The position numbers and the translations under genes were made by a program. A stretch of 13,434 bases of DNA, from positions 1 to 13,434 of the forward strand of contig CAIXPZ010000049.1 of NCBI GenBank assembly GCA_903921455.1, read 5' to 3'. Source of the stretch: an uncultured Verrucomicrobia subdivision 3 bacterium. Its GTDB lineage: Bacteria; Verrucomicrobiota; Verrucomicrobiae; Limisphaerales; UBA11358. Of this stretch, positions 1 through 6,461 are shown piece by piece; positions within the stretch are counted from its first letter, which is position 1; the number at the start of each line of letters is the position of its first letter. The notes beneath the pieces are model-generated. The model was not told where the DNA came from. It searched no databases and saw nothing but the letters and a program-made list of their open reading frames with translations.

Positions 1-16
1 CAACTACAGGAACGTC

Positions 17-35
17 TGTTATGCGTTTGTTATGC
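17..35. repeat. two TGTTATGC direct repeats outside the left tRNA fragment
   Basis: TGTTATGC occurs at 17-24 and 28-35, one helical turn apart (11-bp period). They lie on the outer side of the tRNA-Gly fragment, where recombinase or excisionase arm sites could sit. Function is unknown and a chance match is possible in this short AT-rich stretch. Confidence 0.3.
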
Positions 36-96
36 ATTTTTGCTTTTTGGGGGAGTTAAAACTCAATAAACCTCTTATTTGCTAGCGAATTAGAAG

Positions 97-126
97 TGGA
101 GCGGGTGAAGGGAATCGAACCCTCGT
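97..126 (-). other. tRNA-Gly 3'-end fragment, candidate att site
   Basis: Read on the minus strand, this gives a T-arm (stem GAGGG/CCCTT around loop TTCGATT), the acceptor 3' strand CACCCGC, discriminator T and CCA. A U73 discriminator with an acceptor of GCGGGTG/CACCCGC is typical of bacterial tRNA-Gly. The sequence further 5' on that strand (about 127-160) does not form D- or anticodon arms, so this is only the last 30 nt or so of a tRNA and not a working gene. It lies about 100 bp upstream of an integrase gene, as expected for an attachment site. Because the tRNA body would have to lie to the right, where element DNA now is, this looks like the displaced 3'-end copy. Confidence 0.7.
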
Positions 127-184
127 CTCGTTCCCGCAAGGCAGTCTTCACAAAACCCTTTATTAACAACGTGTCCAAACACCA

Positions 185-220
185 TTGACATAACCAAATT
201 TTAGCACTAGCTTTAGCACT
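185..220 (+). promoter_or_regulatory. integrase promoter region with paired TTTAGCACT repeats
   Basis: A consensus -35 box TTGACA is at 185-190. At 17-bp spacing, 208-213 reads TAGCTT, a weak -10. A start site about 7 nt further on would be only a few bases before the integrase ATG at 224, so the mRNA would be almost leaderless. TTTAGCACT occurs at 200-208 and 212-220 (12-bp period), overlapping the -10 and reaching almost to the start codon. This is a plausible place for autorepression by the integrase or a small regulator. The promoter call is inference from spacing only. Confidence 0.45.
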
Positions 221-223
221 GTT

Positions 224-1399
224 ATGGCAAGCATTCATCAAAGACCCCGCTCACCCTACTGGCATGCCTCTTACATGGGGCCGGATGGCCGGTGGATTCT
301 CCGCAGCACCAGACTAGCAGACCGTAGCGCGGCCTTGGCCGTGGCGATGGAATTCGAGCGGGCATCCAAGCTGGCCCGCCGTGGGGAACTCGTCGAAGCC
401 CAAGCCCGCGAAGTTCTGAATGACATCATGAAGCGGGCGGACCTGGGCGAGACATTACAAACCGTGTCCATCAAAAAGCATTTCGACGATTGGCTTTCCA
501 GTAAGACGAAGTGCAACGCCACCAGCACCGGGGAACGCTATAAAGTGGCCGTGACCGAGTTTTTGAAATCGCTGGGCAATCGGGCCAGCAAAAACCTTAC
601 GAGTCTTAGAGCGGGCGACGTGCAACACTTTTTCGACGAGCGGACTGAAAAGGGCCTTGCCCCCAAGACCGTGAATGTGGACGTGAAGATCATCCGGGGC
701 GCATTGAACGCGGCCCGCCGGCAAGGTTTGATTCCTACCAATCCGGCGGAAGCCGTGGAACTGCCGGAAGCCGTGGGCATGGAACGCGGGACGTTCACCC
801 CGGCGGAAGTGAAGATGCTCGTGGATGTCGCCCAAGGCGAATGGCTAACCAAGATTGCGGGCAAGGCGGATGGCGAATGGAAGCTGTTAATCATGCTCGC
901 CTACTTCACTGGGGCGCGGCTTTCTGATTGCGCGCGGATGCAATGGGACGGTGTGGACTTGGCCGGCGAAGGGCAAATCACTTACACGCAAGCCAAGACG
1001 GGTAAAAAAGTAACCGTTCCGCTCCACAAAGACTTGCTAGAGCGATTGAACAAGCTGGCAGGGACAGACAAGCCGGAAGTCTTCATCATGCCCGCAATCG
1101 CGGCCCAGCGTGGCAGCGGACGCCGGGGGCTTTCCGAAACCTTTAAGAAGATCATGCGGAAGGCGGGCGTGGATTCGCAGACCGTGAAGGGCAAGGGCAA
1201 ACAAATGTTTTCCAAGCGTTCCTTCCATGCCTTGCGCCACAGCTTCACATCCGCGCTGGCGAATGAAAATGTGCCGTCTGAATTGCGGATGAAGCTCACC
1301 GGCCATAGCACGGAAGGCGAGCATAAGAAATATACGCATCACGAAATGAACAATCTCCGTGCTGCTGTCCAAAAAATACCTACTCTTGGAGCGATGTGA
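224..1399 (+). CDS. tyrosine-type site-specific recombinase/integrase
   Basis: A 391-aa phage-integrase-family recombinase that would cut and rejoin DNA through a 3'-phosphotyrosine intermediate, probably inserting this element at a tRNA-Gly end. The catalytic set is visible: Arg232 in TGARLSD, the beta-hairpin Lys258 in TQAKTGKK, His335 and Arg338 in HALRHS, His361 in LTGHS, and nucleophile Tyr370 in KKYTHH. Residues about 78-175 look like the helical SAM-like core-binding domain, and about 1-60 an N-terminal arm-binding region starting with PYWHASY. Length is normal for an integrase with an arm-binding domain. There is no Shine-Dalgarno sequence before the ATG. It is convergent with the next gene, with a 16-bp gap. 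All catalytic residues are present, so it is probably active. Confidence 0.93.
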   Translation: MASIHQRPRSPYWHASYMGPDGRWILRSTRLADRSAALAVAMEFERASKLARRGELVEAQAREVLNDIMKRADLGETLQTVSIKKHFDDWLSSKTKCNATSTGERYKVAVTEFLKSLGNRASKNLTSLRAGDVQHFFDERTEKGLAPKTVNVDVKIIRGALNAARRQGLIPTNPAEAVELPEAVGMERGTFTPAEVKMLVDVAQGEWLTKIAGKADGEWKLLIMLAYFTGARLSDCARMQWDGVDLAGEGQITYTQAKTGKKVTVPLHKDLLERLNKLAGTDKPEVFIMPAIAAQRGSGRRGLSETFKKIMRKAGVDSQTVKGKGKQMFSKRSFHALRHSFTSALANENVPSELRMKLTGHSTEGEHKKYTHHEMNNLRAAVQKIPTLGAM

Positions 1400-1415
1400 A
1401 GTGTTGACGAAAAAA

Positions 1416-3158
1416 TCAGTCTTCTCGTGGTTCATTCCCTTCAGGAAGTTCTTGGGCACGCGTGTCAGGTTTGGTTGGTTCATGGCAGTCATCTTCCAAT
1501 GGGCCAGACGTATCTTTGTCAAGAATTATCAAAGCCTTTTTTAGCCACTTCTTCAAAATGATTCGGAGTTTGTCACCATCGACAGATTCAAGCCCCATGC
1601 TTTCTGAGTCAGTAGGCAGATGCGCTATCCAGTCATCTTTGGTGAAATTTACCCCTGCAAAGATCTGATCATCCACCCACTTTACAAATTCATCTGGTGG
1701 CTCATCCATGTCAACAGAACTTGGGTTGAGGTCTTTGGTTTTACCAACATCATAATTTGAAACCTTAACGGCAGAGCGACCAACCCTGGACTTTTCCATT
1801 AGCCCTCGTTTAACCAGTTCAGCTTTGATTTTCACAAGCCAGCGATAAACGGTATTGCGGCAATACGGAAGACCAGCTTTTTTCCGCTTGGATCCCAAGC
1901 CACATCGCTTGAAGGCAACGTCAACCGTTGGGAATTTGCCATCATGTCGTTCTTGCAAAACCCACCAAACAAACTCGTGGGGCACACCTTTTTTAACAGA
2001 GGCATCTCTCGCAGCTGCCACCAACGGATCAGCTAACGCTTCCGAAACCTTGCCCAGAACTTCAGCCAAATCCTTAACTGTTTCTCTTAATTTTGATGCA
2101 CCAGCTTCAATATCGGCGCGTGCTTGCTGGCCTGACTTTTTGATAATTTCAGCTACGACAATAACATCCGCATTGCCTGCAGCGTTTGAATTTAACGGCA
2201 GACCACCACCCTGTTTTGCAGATTTAGAACTCGTTACTTCATTATCTGAACCTAGCATTTGCTTCAACAACCTCCCTTGCGCCCAGATTAACTTTTTTGA
2301 ATGGGTTTCAATGCGCAAAAGTTGGGTTGGATCATATTTTTCATCATCGCTTAAATGGCAATGGCGCGGGGCGCAGCGGTTATAAAACTCGTCATATTTT
2401 GAAATCAGTCTCATTTCGTCAACCGTTGTCGCATATTGACAAGTCGGATCAATAACCTCCGCAATCTTTCGGCAGAAACCATTAAGCCAGCTGTCAAAAA
2501 ACAAATCGAACGATACACACACGACGGATTCCGTTCGCACCACAGGGCCAATCTGCGCGAATTCGATTGGGTGTGTAGGCAAGCGACCTAACGGCTTGCT
2601 CCCCGGCGTGCGAATAATTGCTACTTCGACACCAAGAATTTCCCTTCGAAAGTCCTTAATTCTTTCGAGAAAATGATTCATCTCGACCCAGGCAATTGCG
2701 ACCTGCTCCCATGCCTGGCTTTCAGTCTGTCGCTTAATCTGTTCAATGTATTCAGCCACTGCATCCTGTGTCTTTTTTACAGCCCGCTGAATTTTTCGCA
2801 GTTTTTTAAGTATCGGGTCTTTTGGTCGAACTCGATCTTTAATGTCCTTCAAAGATTTGGCTACCGGATTAAGGATCAATGGGACGCGGCTTTGAAAAGC
2901 GGCAATGACATCATTGACCACATTCAGATTCGCTCTGGCCAAGATTTCGCATAGAAGAAGTTCACCTCTCTTGGCCTGGTCTTCGCTGTGAAACCCAAAA
3001 ATAGCGACGATGTCTGATGTGGTTCGCTGCTCCCGGTCCTCATACAGGACGCGGTGCCGACTGGTTACCTCTTGTGCCGCTCCTACCAAATTTTCGGTTA
3101 AGGTCAGATTCTGAATAGATGCTGAACTGTTCGGCTCGATTGATGGCGGCGGTTGCAC
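1416..3158 (-). CDS. 580-aa protein of unknown function with a C-terminal winged-helix-like segment
   Basis: Not recognised. The start is GTG at 3158-3156; an in-frame TGA lies 11 codons upstream, no ATG intervenes and no clear ribosome site is seen. The N-terminal third is helical, with a basic, heptad-like stretch about 100-175 that could be a coiled coil. The middle has CAPRHCH (about 262-268). About 340-380 is another charged helix. About 390-470 looks like an HTH/winged helix, with a helical pair, then YCRNTVYRWLVKIKAEL, a KRGLMEK turn and a basic strand. The tail from about 485 is acidic. No signal peptide or membrane segment is visible. It is transcribed away from the radical SAM operon across a repeat-rich intergenic region, so a regulator or replication-type DNA-binding role is possible. 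Base composition appears more AT-rich than the integrase, suggesting a different origin. Confidence 0.8.
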   Translation of the reverse strand: MQPPPSIEPNSSASIQNLTLTENLVGAAQEVTSRHRVLYEDREQRTTSDIVAIFGFHSEDQAKRGELLLCEILARANLNVVNDVIAAFQSRVPLILNPVAKSLKDIKDRVRPKDPILKKLRKIQRAVKKTQDAVAEYIEQIKRQTESQAWEQVAIAWVEMNHFLERIKDFRREILGVEVAIIRTPGSKPLGRLPTHPIEFAQIGPVVRTESVVCVSFDLFFDSWLNGFCRKIAEVIDPTCQYATTVDEMRLISKYDEFYNRCAPRHCHLSDDEKYDPTQLLRIETHSKKLIWAQGRLLKQMLGSDNEVTSSKSAKQGGGLPLNSNAAGNADVIVVAEIIKKSGQQARADIEAGASKLRETVKDLAEVLGKVSEALADPLVAAARDASVKKGVPHEFVWWVLQERHDGKFPTVDVAFKRCGLGSKRKKAGLPYCRNTVYRWLVKIKAELVKRGLMEKSRVGRSAVKVSNYDVGKTKDLNPSSVDMDEPPDEFVKWVDDQIFAGVNFTKDDWIAHLPTDSESMGLESVDGDKLRIILKKWLKKALIILDKDTSGPLEDDCHEPTKPDTRAQELPEGNEPRED

Positions 3159-3270
3159 ACAAGCATTCAGCAGAAAATGGGCAGATCAATCAACAAATTT
3201 ATCTGACATCCCTAAACAGAAACATGCGTGACTGGCATTCCGGCATCCGCTGCTGGAAAAGTGAAAAACG

Positions 3271-3284
3271 ACAGGATGTCCTGT
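3271..3284. promoter_or_regulatory. palindrome ACAGGA-TG-TCCTGT
   Basis: Six-base arms in perfect inverted symmetry around a 2-bp centre, the usual form of a site for a dimeric repressor. It touches the first GTGACACTCG repeat at 3283. The cognate protein is unknown. Confidence 0.4.
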
Positions 3285-3345
3285 GACACTCGTGCCAGAC
3301 GTGACACTCGTGCCGCTCGGCTTAACCGAGTGTCACGTTTGTCAC
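3283..3345. repeat. GTGACACTCG direct and inverted repeat cluster
   Basis: GTGACACTCGTGCC occurs exactly at 3283-3296 and 3301-3314 (18-bp period). The inverse CGAGTGTCAC is at 3327-3336, and a partial TGTCAC at 3340-3345. Copies 2 and 3 can also pair as a 10-bp stem. A smaller stem, CTCGG/CCGAG, sits inside around CTTAA. This resembles an operator array or small iteron set; no replication gene is recognised beside it, so a regulatory role is favoured. Confidence 0.65.
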
Positions 3346-3453
3346 AAGCCGAAGGGGTTTCATCAATGGTGTAACGGGGGCAGAACACGATACCGTCGAT
3401 GAGACAAATCTGAGACGAATTAAAAATTCATATTCGCCTTAATAAATAAGGGG

Positions 3454-3465
3454 ATTCGCGCGAAT
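3454..3465. promoter_or_regulatory. perfect 12-bp palindrome ATTCGCGCGAAT
   Basis: An uninterrupted self-complementary 12-mer about 80 bp upstream of the radical SAM start. Candidate operator; no known binding protein is assigned. Confidence 0.35.
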
Positions 3466-3546
3466 GCTACCCGGTTTCCTGTAAACACATGAGACGGTTG
3501 CGCAAGGGTGAAGTGAAGCATATCGCGACACTCAACAAATATAACC

Positions 3547-4707
3547 ATGAAATTAATCGATCGAAACAAAGCCAGCAGTCGGACTCAACAGCTGGCCACA
3601 TCACCCAATACACAACCGACCATGACTACTAAAACCCTTACCAAGAACACCAACGTGACCCTGACCAAAGCCCAGGCAAAATCGAAATATATCTACACCG
3701 GTAAATACCAAAACGGGAAACCGGTGTTCCGGATTCCACCCGGTAAGGTGTTAAACCTGGTGAGCGCATTCGTTCATAAATTCCTGTGCGATGGGCCAAC
3801 ATTCACGCTGGGCCTCCTTTGCCACTTCATGTGCTCCTTCTGCTACGTCGGGCCCTTACTTTGCAGGCACGCGGCCATTGCTCGGATTTGCAAGGAATAT
3901 GGCCTGACCCCTGCCGACATCGTCGTCGAGAAAGAGGATCCGCTGCCCATCCTGCGAAGGCAGCTCATTGATGGAAAAGGCCGCCGCCGATTCCCAGATT
4001 CAAACGACCAGCGGGTGATATTTGCGTCGCCGCTCGTAGACGTGGCGGCCAATGCAGCTACCGCGCAGCAGACCGTGGCGGCATGTCGGCTGATCCTGGA
4101 GAACACGAGCTGGCAAATTCGGCTGTTGAGCAAATCAGCTTTGCTCCGATCCGTGGCGGAGCAACTTGAAGAGTATAAATGCCGGGTGATTTATGGGTTC
4201 AGCAGCGGCACTTTCAATGACCGTCTCGCTGCCTCGTTTGAAAAGGGCACTTCATCACCGACTGCACGACTGCGTGCGCTGCACTGGCTGCAGGATCACG
4301 GCTACCGCACCTTCGCGATGATTTGCCCCAGTCTGCCGCAACTGGATTACGCGGCTTTCGCACGCGAGGCTGCGGAACAGGTGCGGATTGAAAAGTGTGA
4401 ACACGTGTGGTGCGAAGTTCTAAATCTTCGCGGAAAATCTTTGAGAAAAACGTTTGATGCGCTCATCGCTGGCGGGTTCAAAGCGGAAGCCGAGCGACTG
4501 CTACAAGTCAGTGGTCCGAAACATGAGGCTGCGTGGGAAAACTATGCCCGAGCCACCTTTCTGGCTCATGCCGACATTGTTTCTCCAAATAAATTGCGGT
4601 TTTTGCAATACGTCGCCCCAAAATCTCTCCCTTGGTGGCGCAGTCAGGAATGCCGGGGCGCGGTGCTGCTTGGAAAGCATGCCGTGAACACGACCGATAT
4701 AAACTAG
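3547..4707 (+). CDS. radical SAM protein resembling the SplB/spore photoproduct lyase group
   Basis: A cytoplasmic iron-sulphur protein expected to bind one [4Fe-4S] cluster and S-adenosylmethionine and to start chemistry through a 5'-deoxyadenosyl radical. The cluster motif C92-x3-C96-x2-C99 followed by Tyr100 is visible (CHFMCSFCY). Later segments follow the pattern of the SplB 'DNA repair photolyase' group: VIFASPLVDV (about 157-166), a strand of the IRLLSKSA type (191-198), VIYGFSSGTFND (214-225) with an expected-type FEKGTSSPTARLRAL, then GYRTFAMICPSLPQLDY (252-268). Extra cysteines (C81, C106, C115, C284, C289) could serve a second site. The substrate is unknown; DNA-lesion repair is family inference only. 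The first ATG (3547) is used; ATG 3622 (M26) is possible because the first 45 or so residues are low-complexity. First gene of a three-gene operon. Confidence 0.82.
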   Translation: MKLIDRNKASSRTQQLATSPNTQPTMTTKTLTKNTNVTLTKAQAKSKYIYTGKYQNGKPVFRIPPGKVLNLVSAFVHKFLCDGPTFTLGLLCHFMCSFCYVGPLLCRHAAIARICKEYGLTPADIVVEKEDPLPILRRQLIDGKGRRRFPDSNDQRVIFASPLVDVAANAATAQQTVAACRLILENTSWQIRLLSKSALLRSVAEQLEEYKCRVIYGFSSGTFNDRLAASFEKGTSSPTARLRALHWLQDHGYRTFAMICPSLPQLDYAAFAREAAEQVRIEKCEHVWCEVLNLRGKSLRKTFDALIAGGFKAEAERLLQVSGPKHEAAWENYARATFLAHADIVSPNKLRFLQYVAPKSLPWWRSQECRGAVLLGKHAVNTTDIN

Positions 4708-4719
4708 CCACGACCATTA

Positions 4720-4744
4720 CCCGCCACGTCTATGACGTGGCGGG
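4720..4744. promoter_or_regulatory. strong intercistronic hairpin (11-bp perfect stem, TAT loop)
   Basis: CCCGCCACGTC and GACGTGGCGGG are exact complements around a 3-nt loop. It starts 13 bp after the radical SAM stop and ends 23 bp before the next gene's preferred ATG at 4768. There is no downstream T-run, so a classical intrinsic terminator is unlikely. It may stabilise the upstream mRNA 3' end or lower expression of the downstream genes. A further ATG at 4732 lies in the loop, one reason to reject it as a start. Confidence 0.6.
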
Positions 4745-4767
4745 CGCTTAGCACTAACAAATATTTT

Positions 4768-5562
4768 ATGAGTACGAACACCTCCCTCAATGCGGCCACG
4801 CTGGCAACCCAATCCACCATTTGCGACTCGACCACACAAAGCCCACGCAATTTATTGACCATCGATAAATGCGTAGGCGCCATACTATCAGTCGAGCTTG
4901 CTTCGCCGAATCCTACAATGGCTGAATGGATGCAAGATACCCGAGCTGGCCAGCCTAGCGCATTGCTCAGCCCTTGCACGCCTGCGACCGACCATCCATC
5001 TCCTGGCACAATCGTCCCACCCAACGGGCTGCCCGAACCTAGCAGTCCCCACATTCTGAAATACGCCACCGGCCGATTTCACGCCGCTCTCGATCACTTC
5101 CACGACGTGCTGTTTCACGTCCTGGCCCATGTCGCCAGCTTTCATCCCGAAGCCTTTAGTATAATCGGCCGAAATTATCAGGTGGATAAAAACATTGTGG
5201 CGCTCCGCGATCTGATGGCGCTCCAGGGCTTTACCAAAGCCGTCACCACTCCGTCCCCCGTCCTTGATGAATATGCGTTTATGAATCAGATGCAGGCCCG
5301 CGTGGCCCTTAACCTTCGGCATTCTCCAGCCGAGCTCAAGATTTTGGAACTTGAGGATTGTATCTTTCTGATGCGCAAATCGGCTGCGAATTTGAACGCG
5401 GCTATGGTACGGGTATTCCCAAACTTTTGTCCGATATTGGAACGCCCTCGCGTGACCCCAGGGGAAGGCAAGTGTGCCATCAAACCGATTCGTAAACGAA
5501 CAAAAGGCCGAGCTCGCAAAAGTTCTGCACGCAAAAGCAATCAACCCTATCCAAAAATATAA
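4768..5562 (+). CDS. 264-aa protein of unknown function with a His-rich helix and a basic tail
   Basis: Not recognised. ATG 4768 is preferred to ATG 4732 because the latter lies in a strong hairpin, and because 4768 follows an ACAAATAT stretch like the one before the radical SAM start. Residues 1-95 are low-complexity, rich in Ser, Thr and Pro. About 98-215 is a helical core. Six histidines lie within about 105-126 (H105, H110, H112, H117, H121, H126), mostly one or two helix turns apart, suggesting a metal site or an interaction face. The last 26 or so residues are strongly basic (KPIRKRTKGRARKSSARK), suiting nucleic-acid contact. No signal peptide or membrane segment is seen. It is the second gene of the operon, 7 bp before the next start, so co-expression with the radical SAM protein is expected. 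Confidence 0.75.
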   Translation: MSTNTSLNAATLATQSTICDSTTQSPRNLLTIDKCVGAILSVELASPNPTMAEWMQDTRAGQPSALLSPCTPATDHPSPGTIVPPNGLPEPSSPHILKYATGRFHAALDHFHDVLFHVLAHVASFHPEAFSIIGRNYQVDKNIVALRDLMALQGFTKAVTTPSPVLDEYAFMNQMQARVALNLRHSPAELKILELEDCIFLMRKSAANLNAAMVRVFPNFCPILERPRVTPGEGKCAIKPIRKRTKGRARKSSARKSNQPYPKI

Positions 5563-5569
5563 AACAACC

Positions 5570-6373
5570 ATGAATCCTGAATTCAACTCAAAATTTCAAA
5601 AGAAGATGAGAACCGATTTCAACATCGATCCCGCTGCAGGTGAATTGCTCAACGCCGCCACGATGGAGTCGACTCCGATACCAGCAAATTTCCATCGTGT
5701 CCTCTTCGAGATGTTCCCATATCCCAGTACGTTCTTTCCCGAAAGTCTAGCTCAACTGCACGGCCACCGTCCCCCAGCAGAGCCAGTCTTAAAACCGCAT
5801 ACCAAACCGACGACACCGACCGCTTTTGATCAAACCCTGGAAGCTGATGCGAAACGCCGTTTGGCAATGCGTTCGCTGAACAAGAAAAAGTTCAAGCTTG
5901 AGAATTGGGCTTACTCCATTCTCCAATACAAACTGGGGCGTTCCTTCTACACGGATAAGCGCCGAACAAAAGTGTCACGAACAATTGTCGATGGCTTGCA
6001 GGCCATCGCCACGCTATTCGAGGTCGACAAAAATCTGGAATACGTTCGATTCGCTAACCAAATAGATGCCTACGGGTGGCGCATCACTTCCATCGATGAA
6101 ATTCGCCAACTCGGCAGGACACATCAGCGCGTTCCTTGCTCGTTCACTGAACGGCAGGTGCACTTCATCATACGTGAATTGGAGTTTAGCGGATTTCTCG
6201 AATACAATTACGTATTCGATAAATATAAACGGCGGCGGCAATTGCTAATCAGATACCGGGCGGATCGCGTCCTTCAGGCCATCCGTGGCGTCACCGTGGT
6301 GCGGGAGTCCGAAGCGAAGCGCGCTGCTGAGTTAAAACTTGAAGGGGGTGCCACCCCTGATGCCGGTGGCTGA
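5570..6373 (+). CDS. 267-aa protein of unknown function with a winged-helix-like C-terminus
   Basis: Not recognised. ATG 5570, 7 bp after the preceding stop, is chosen; the longer reading from 5474 only overlaps the previous gene out of frame. The N-terminal half (1-90) is Pro/Thr-rich. About 100-160 is helical and basic (ADAKRRLAMRSLNKKKFK). About 168-230 fits a winged helix: a helix after YGWRITSIDEIRQL, a recognition-like helix FTERQVHFIIRELEFSGFL, then a basic wing DKYKRRRQLLIRY. It is probably a DNA- or RNA-binding protein, either regulator or effector partner. No ribosome-binding site is visible; AACAACC precedes the ATG, similar to AATATAACC before the radical SAM gene. Last gene of the operon; no terminator is obvious after it. 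Confidence 0.75.
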   Translation: MNPEFNSKFQKKMRTDFNIDPAAGELLNAATMESTPIPANFHRVLFEMFPYPSTFFPESLAQLHGHRPPAEPVLKPHTKPTTPTAFDQTLEADAKRRLAMRSLNKKKFKLENWAYSILQYKLGRSFYTDKRRTKVSRTIVDGLQAIATLFEVDKNLEYVRFANQIDAYGWRITSIDEIRQLGRTHQRVPCSFTERQVHFIIRELEFSGFLEYNYVFDKYKRRRQLLIRYRADRVLQAIRGVTVVRESEAKRAAELKLEGGATPDAGG

Positions 6374-6388
6374 ACGAGCTGAAGTCAA

Positions 6389-6417
6389 TTGACAAACCGG
6401 TTCAGGCGTGGTCTGTT
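6389..6417 (+). promoter_or_regulatory. possible promoter for the aldo/keto-reductase-like gene
   Basis: Consensus -35 TTGACA at 6389-6394; at 17-bp spacing, 6412-6417 reads TCTGTT, a poor -10. It lies 45 bp upstream of the preferred ATG. Offered only because the composition and codon use change here, suggesting the downstream gene is transcribed separately from the radical SAM operon. Confidence 0.25.
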
Positions 6418-6461
6418 CGTCGCAAGACGAATCACCTCCATTCCCAAGCGAAAGGCTCCGT

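Larger units (their letters stand above)
3159..3546. promoter_or_regulatory. 388-bp divergent regulatory region
   Basis: No gene. It separates the minus-strand 580-aa gene from the plus-strand radical SAM operon and so must hold promoters for both. It contains a 14-bp interrupted palindrome (3271-3284), a GTGACACTCG repeat cluster (3283-3345) and a perfect 12-bp palindrome (3454-3465), each listed separately. I could not assign a confident -35/-10 pair for either direction. The density of symmetric sites suggests control by an element-encoded DNA-binding protein, most simply the divergent winged-helix-like protein. Confidence 0.55.

Noticed and set aside
97..170. A complete functional tRNA gene at the left end
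   Set aside because: Only the T-arm and acceptor 3' strand with CCA are present; no D-arm or anticodon arm can be folded from the adjoining bases.
3283..3345. Plasmid replication iterons
   Set aside because: Only two exact direct copies plus an inverse, and no recognisable Rep protein; an operator array fits better.
3283..3345. CRISPR array
   Set aside because: Repeats are 10-14 bp, partly inverted, with no regular spacers and no cas genes in the window.
3547..4707. Prokaryotic viperin
   Set aside because: It has a CxxxCxxC radical SAM motif, but the segments after it look like the SplB group, and no nucleotide kinase-like partner or viperin-type C-terminal signature was recognised.
4720..4744. 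Intrinsic terminator after the radical SAM gene
   Set aside because: The stem is strong but is followed by CGCTTAGCAC, not a T-run, and the next genes are closely spaced on the same strand.
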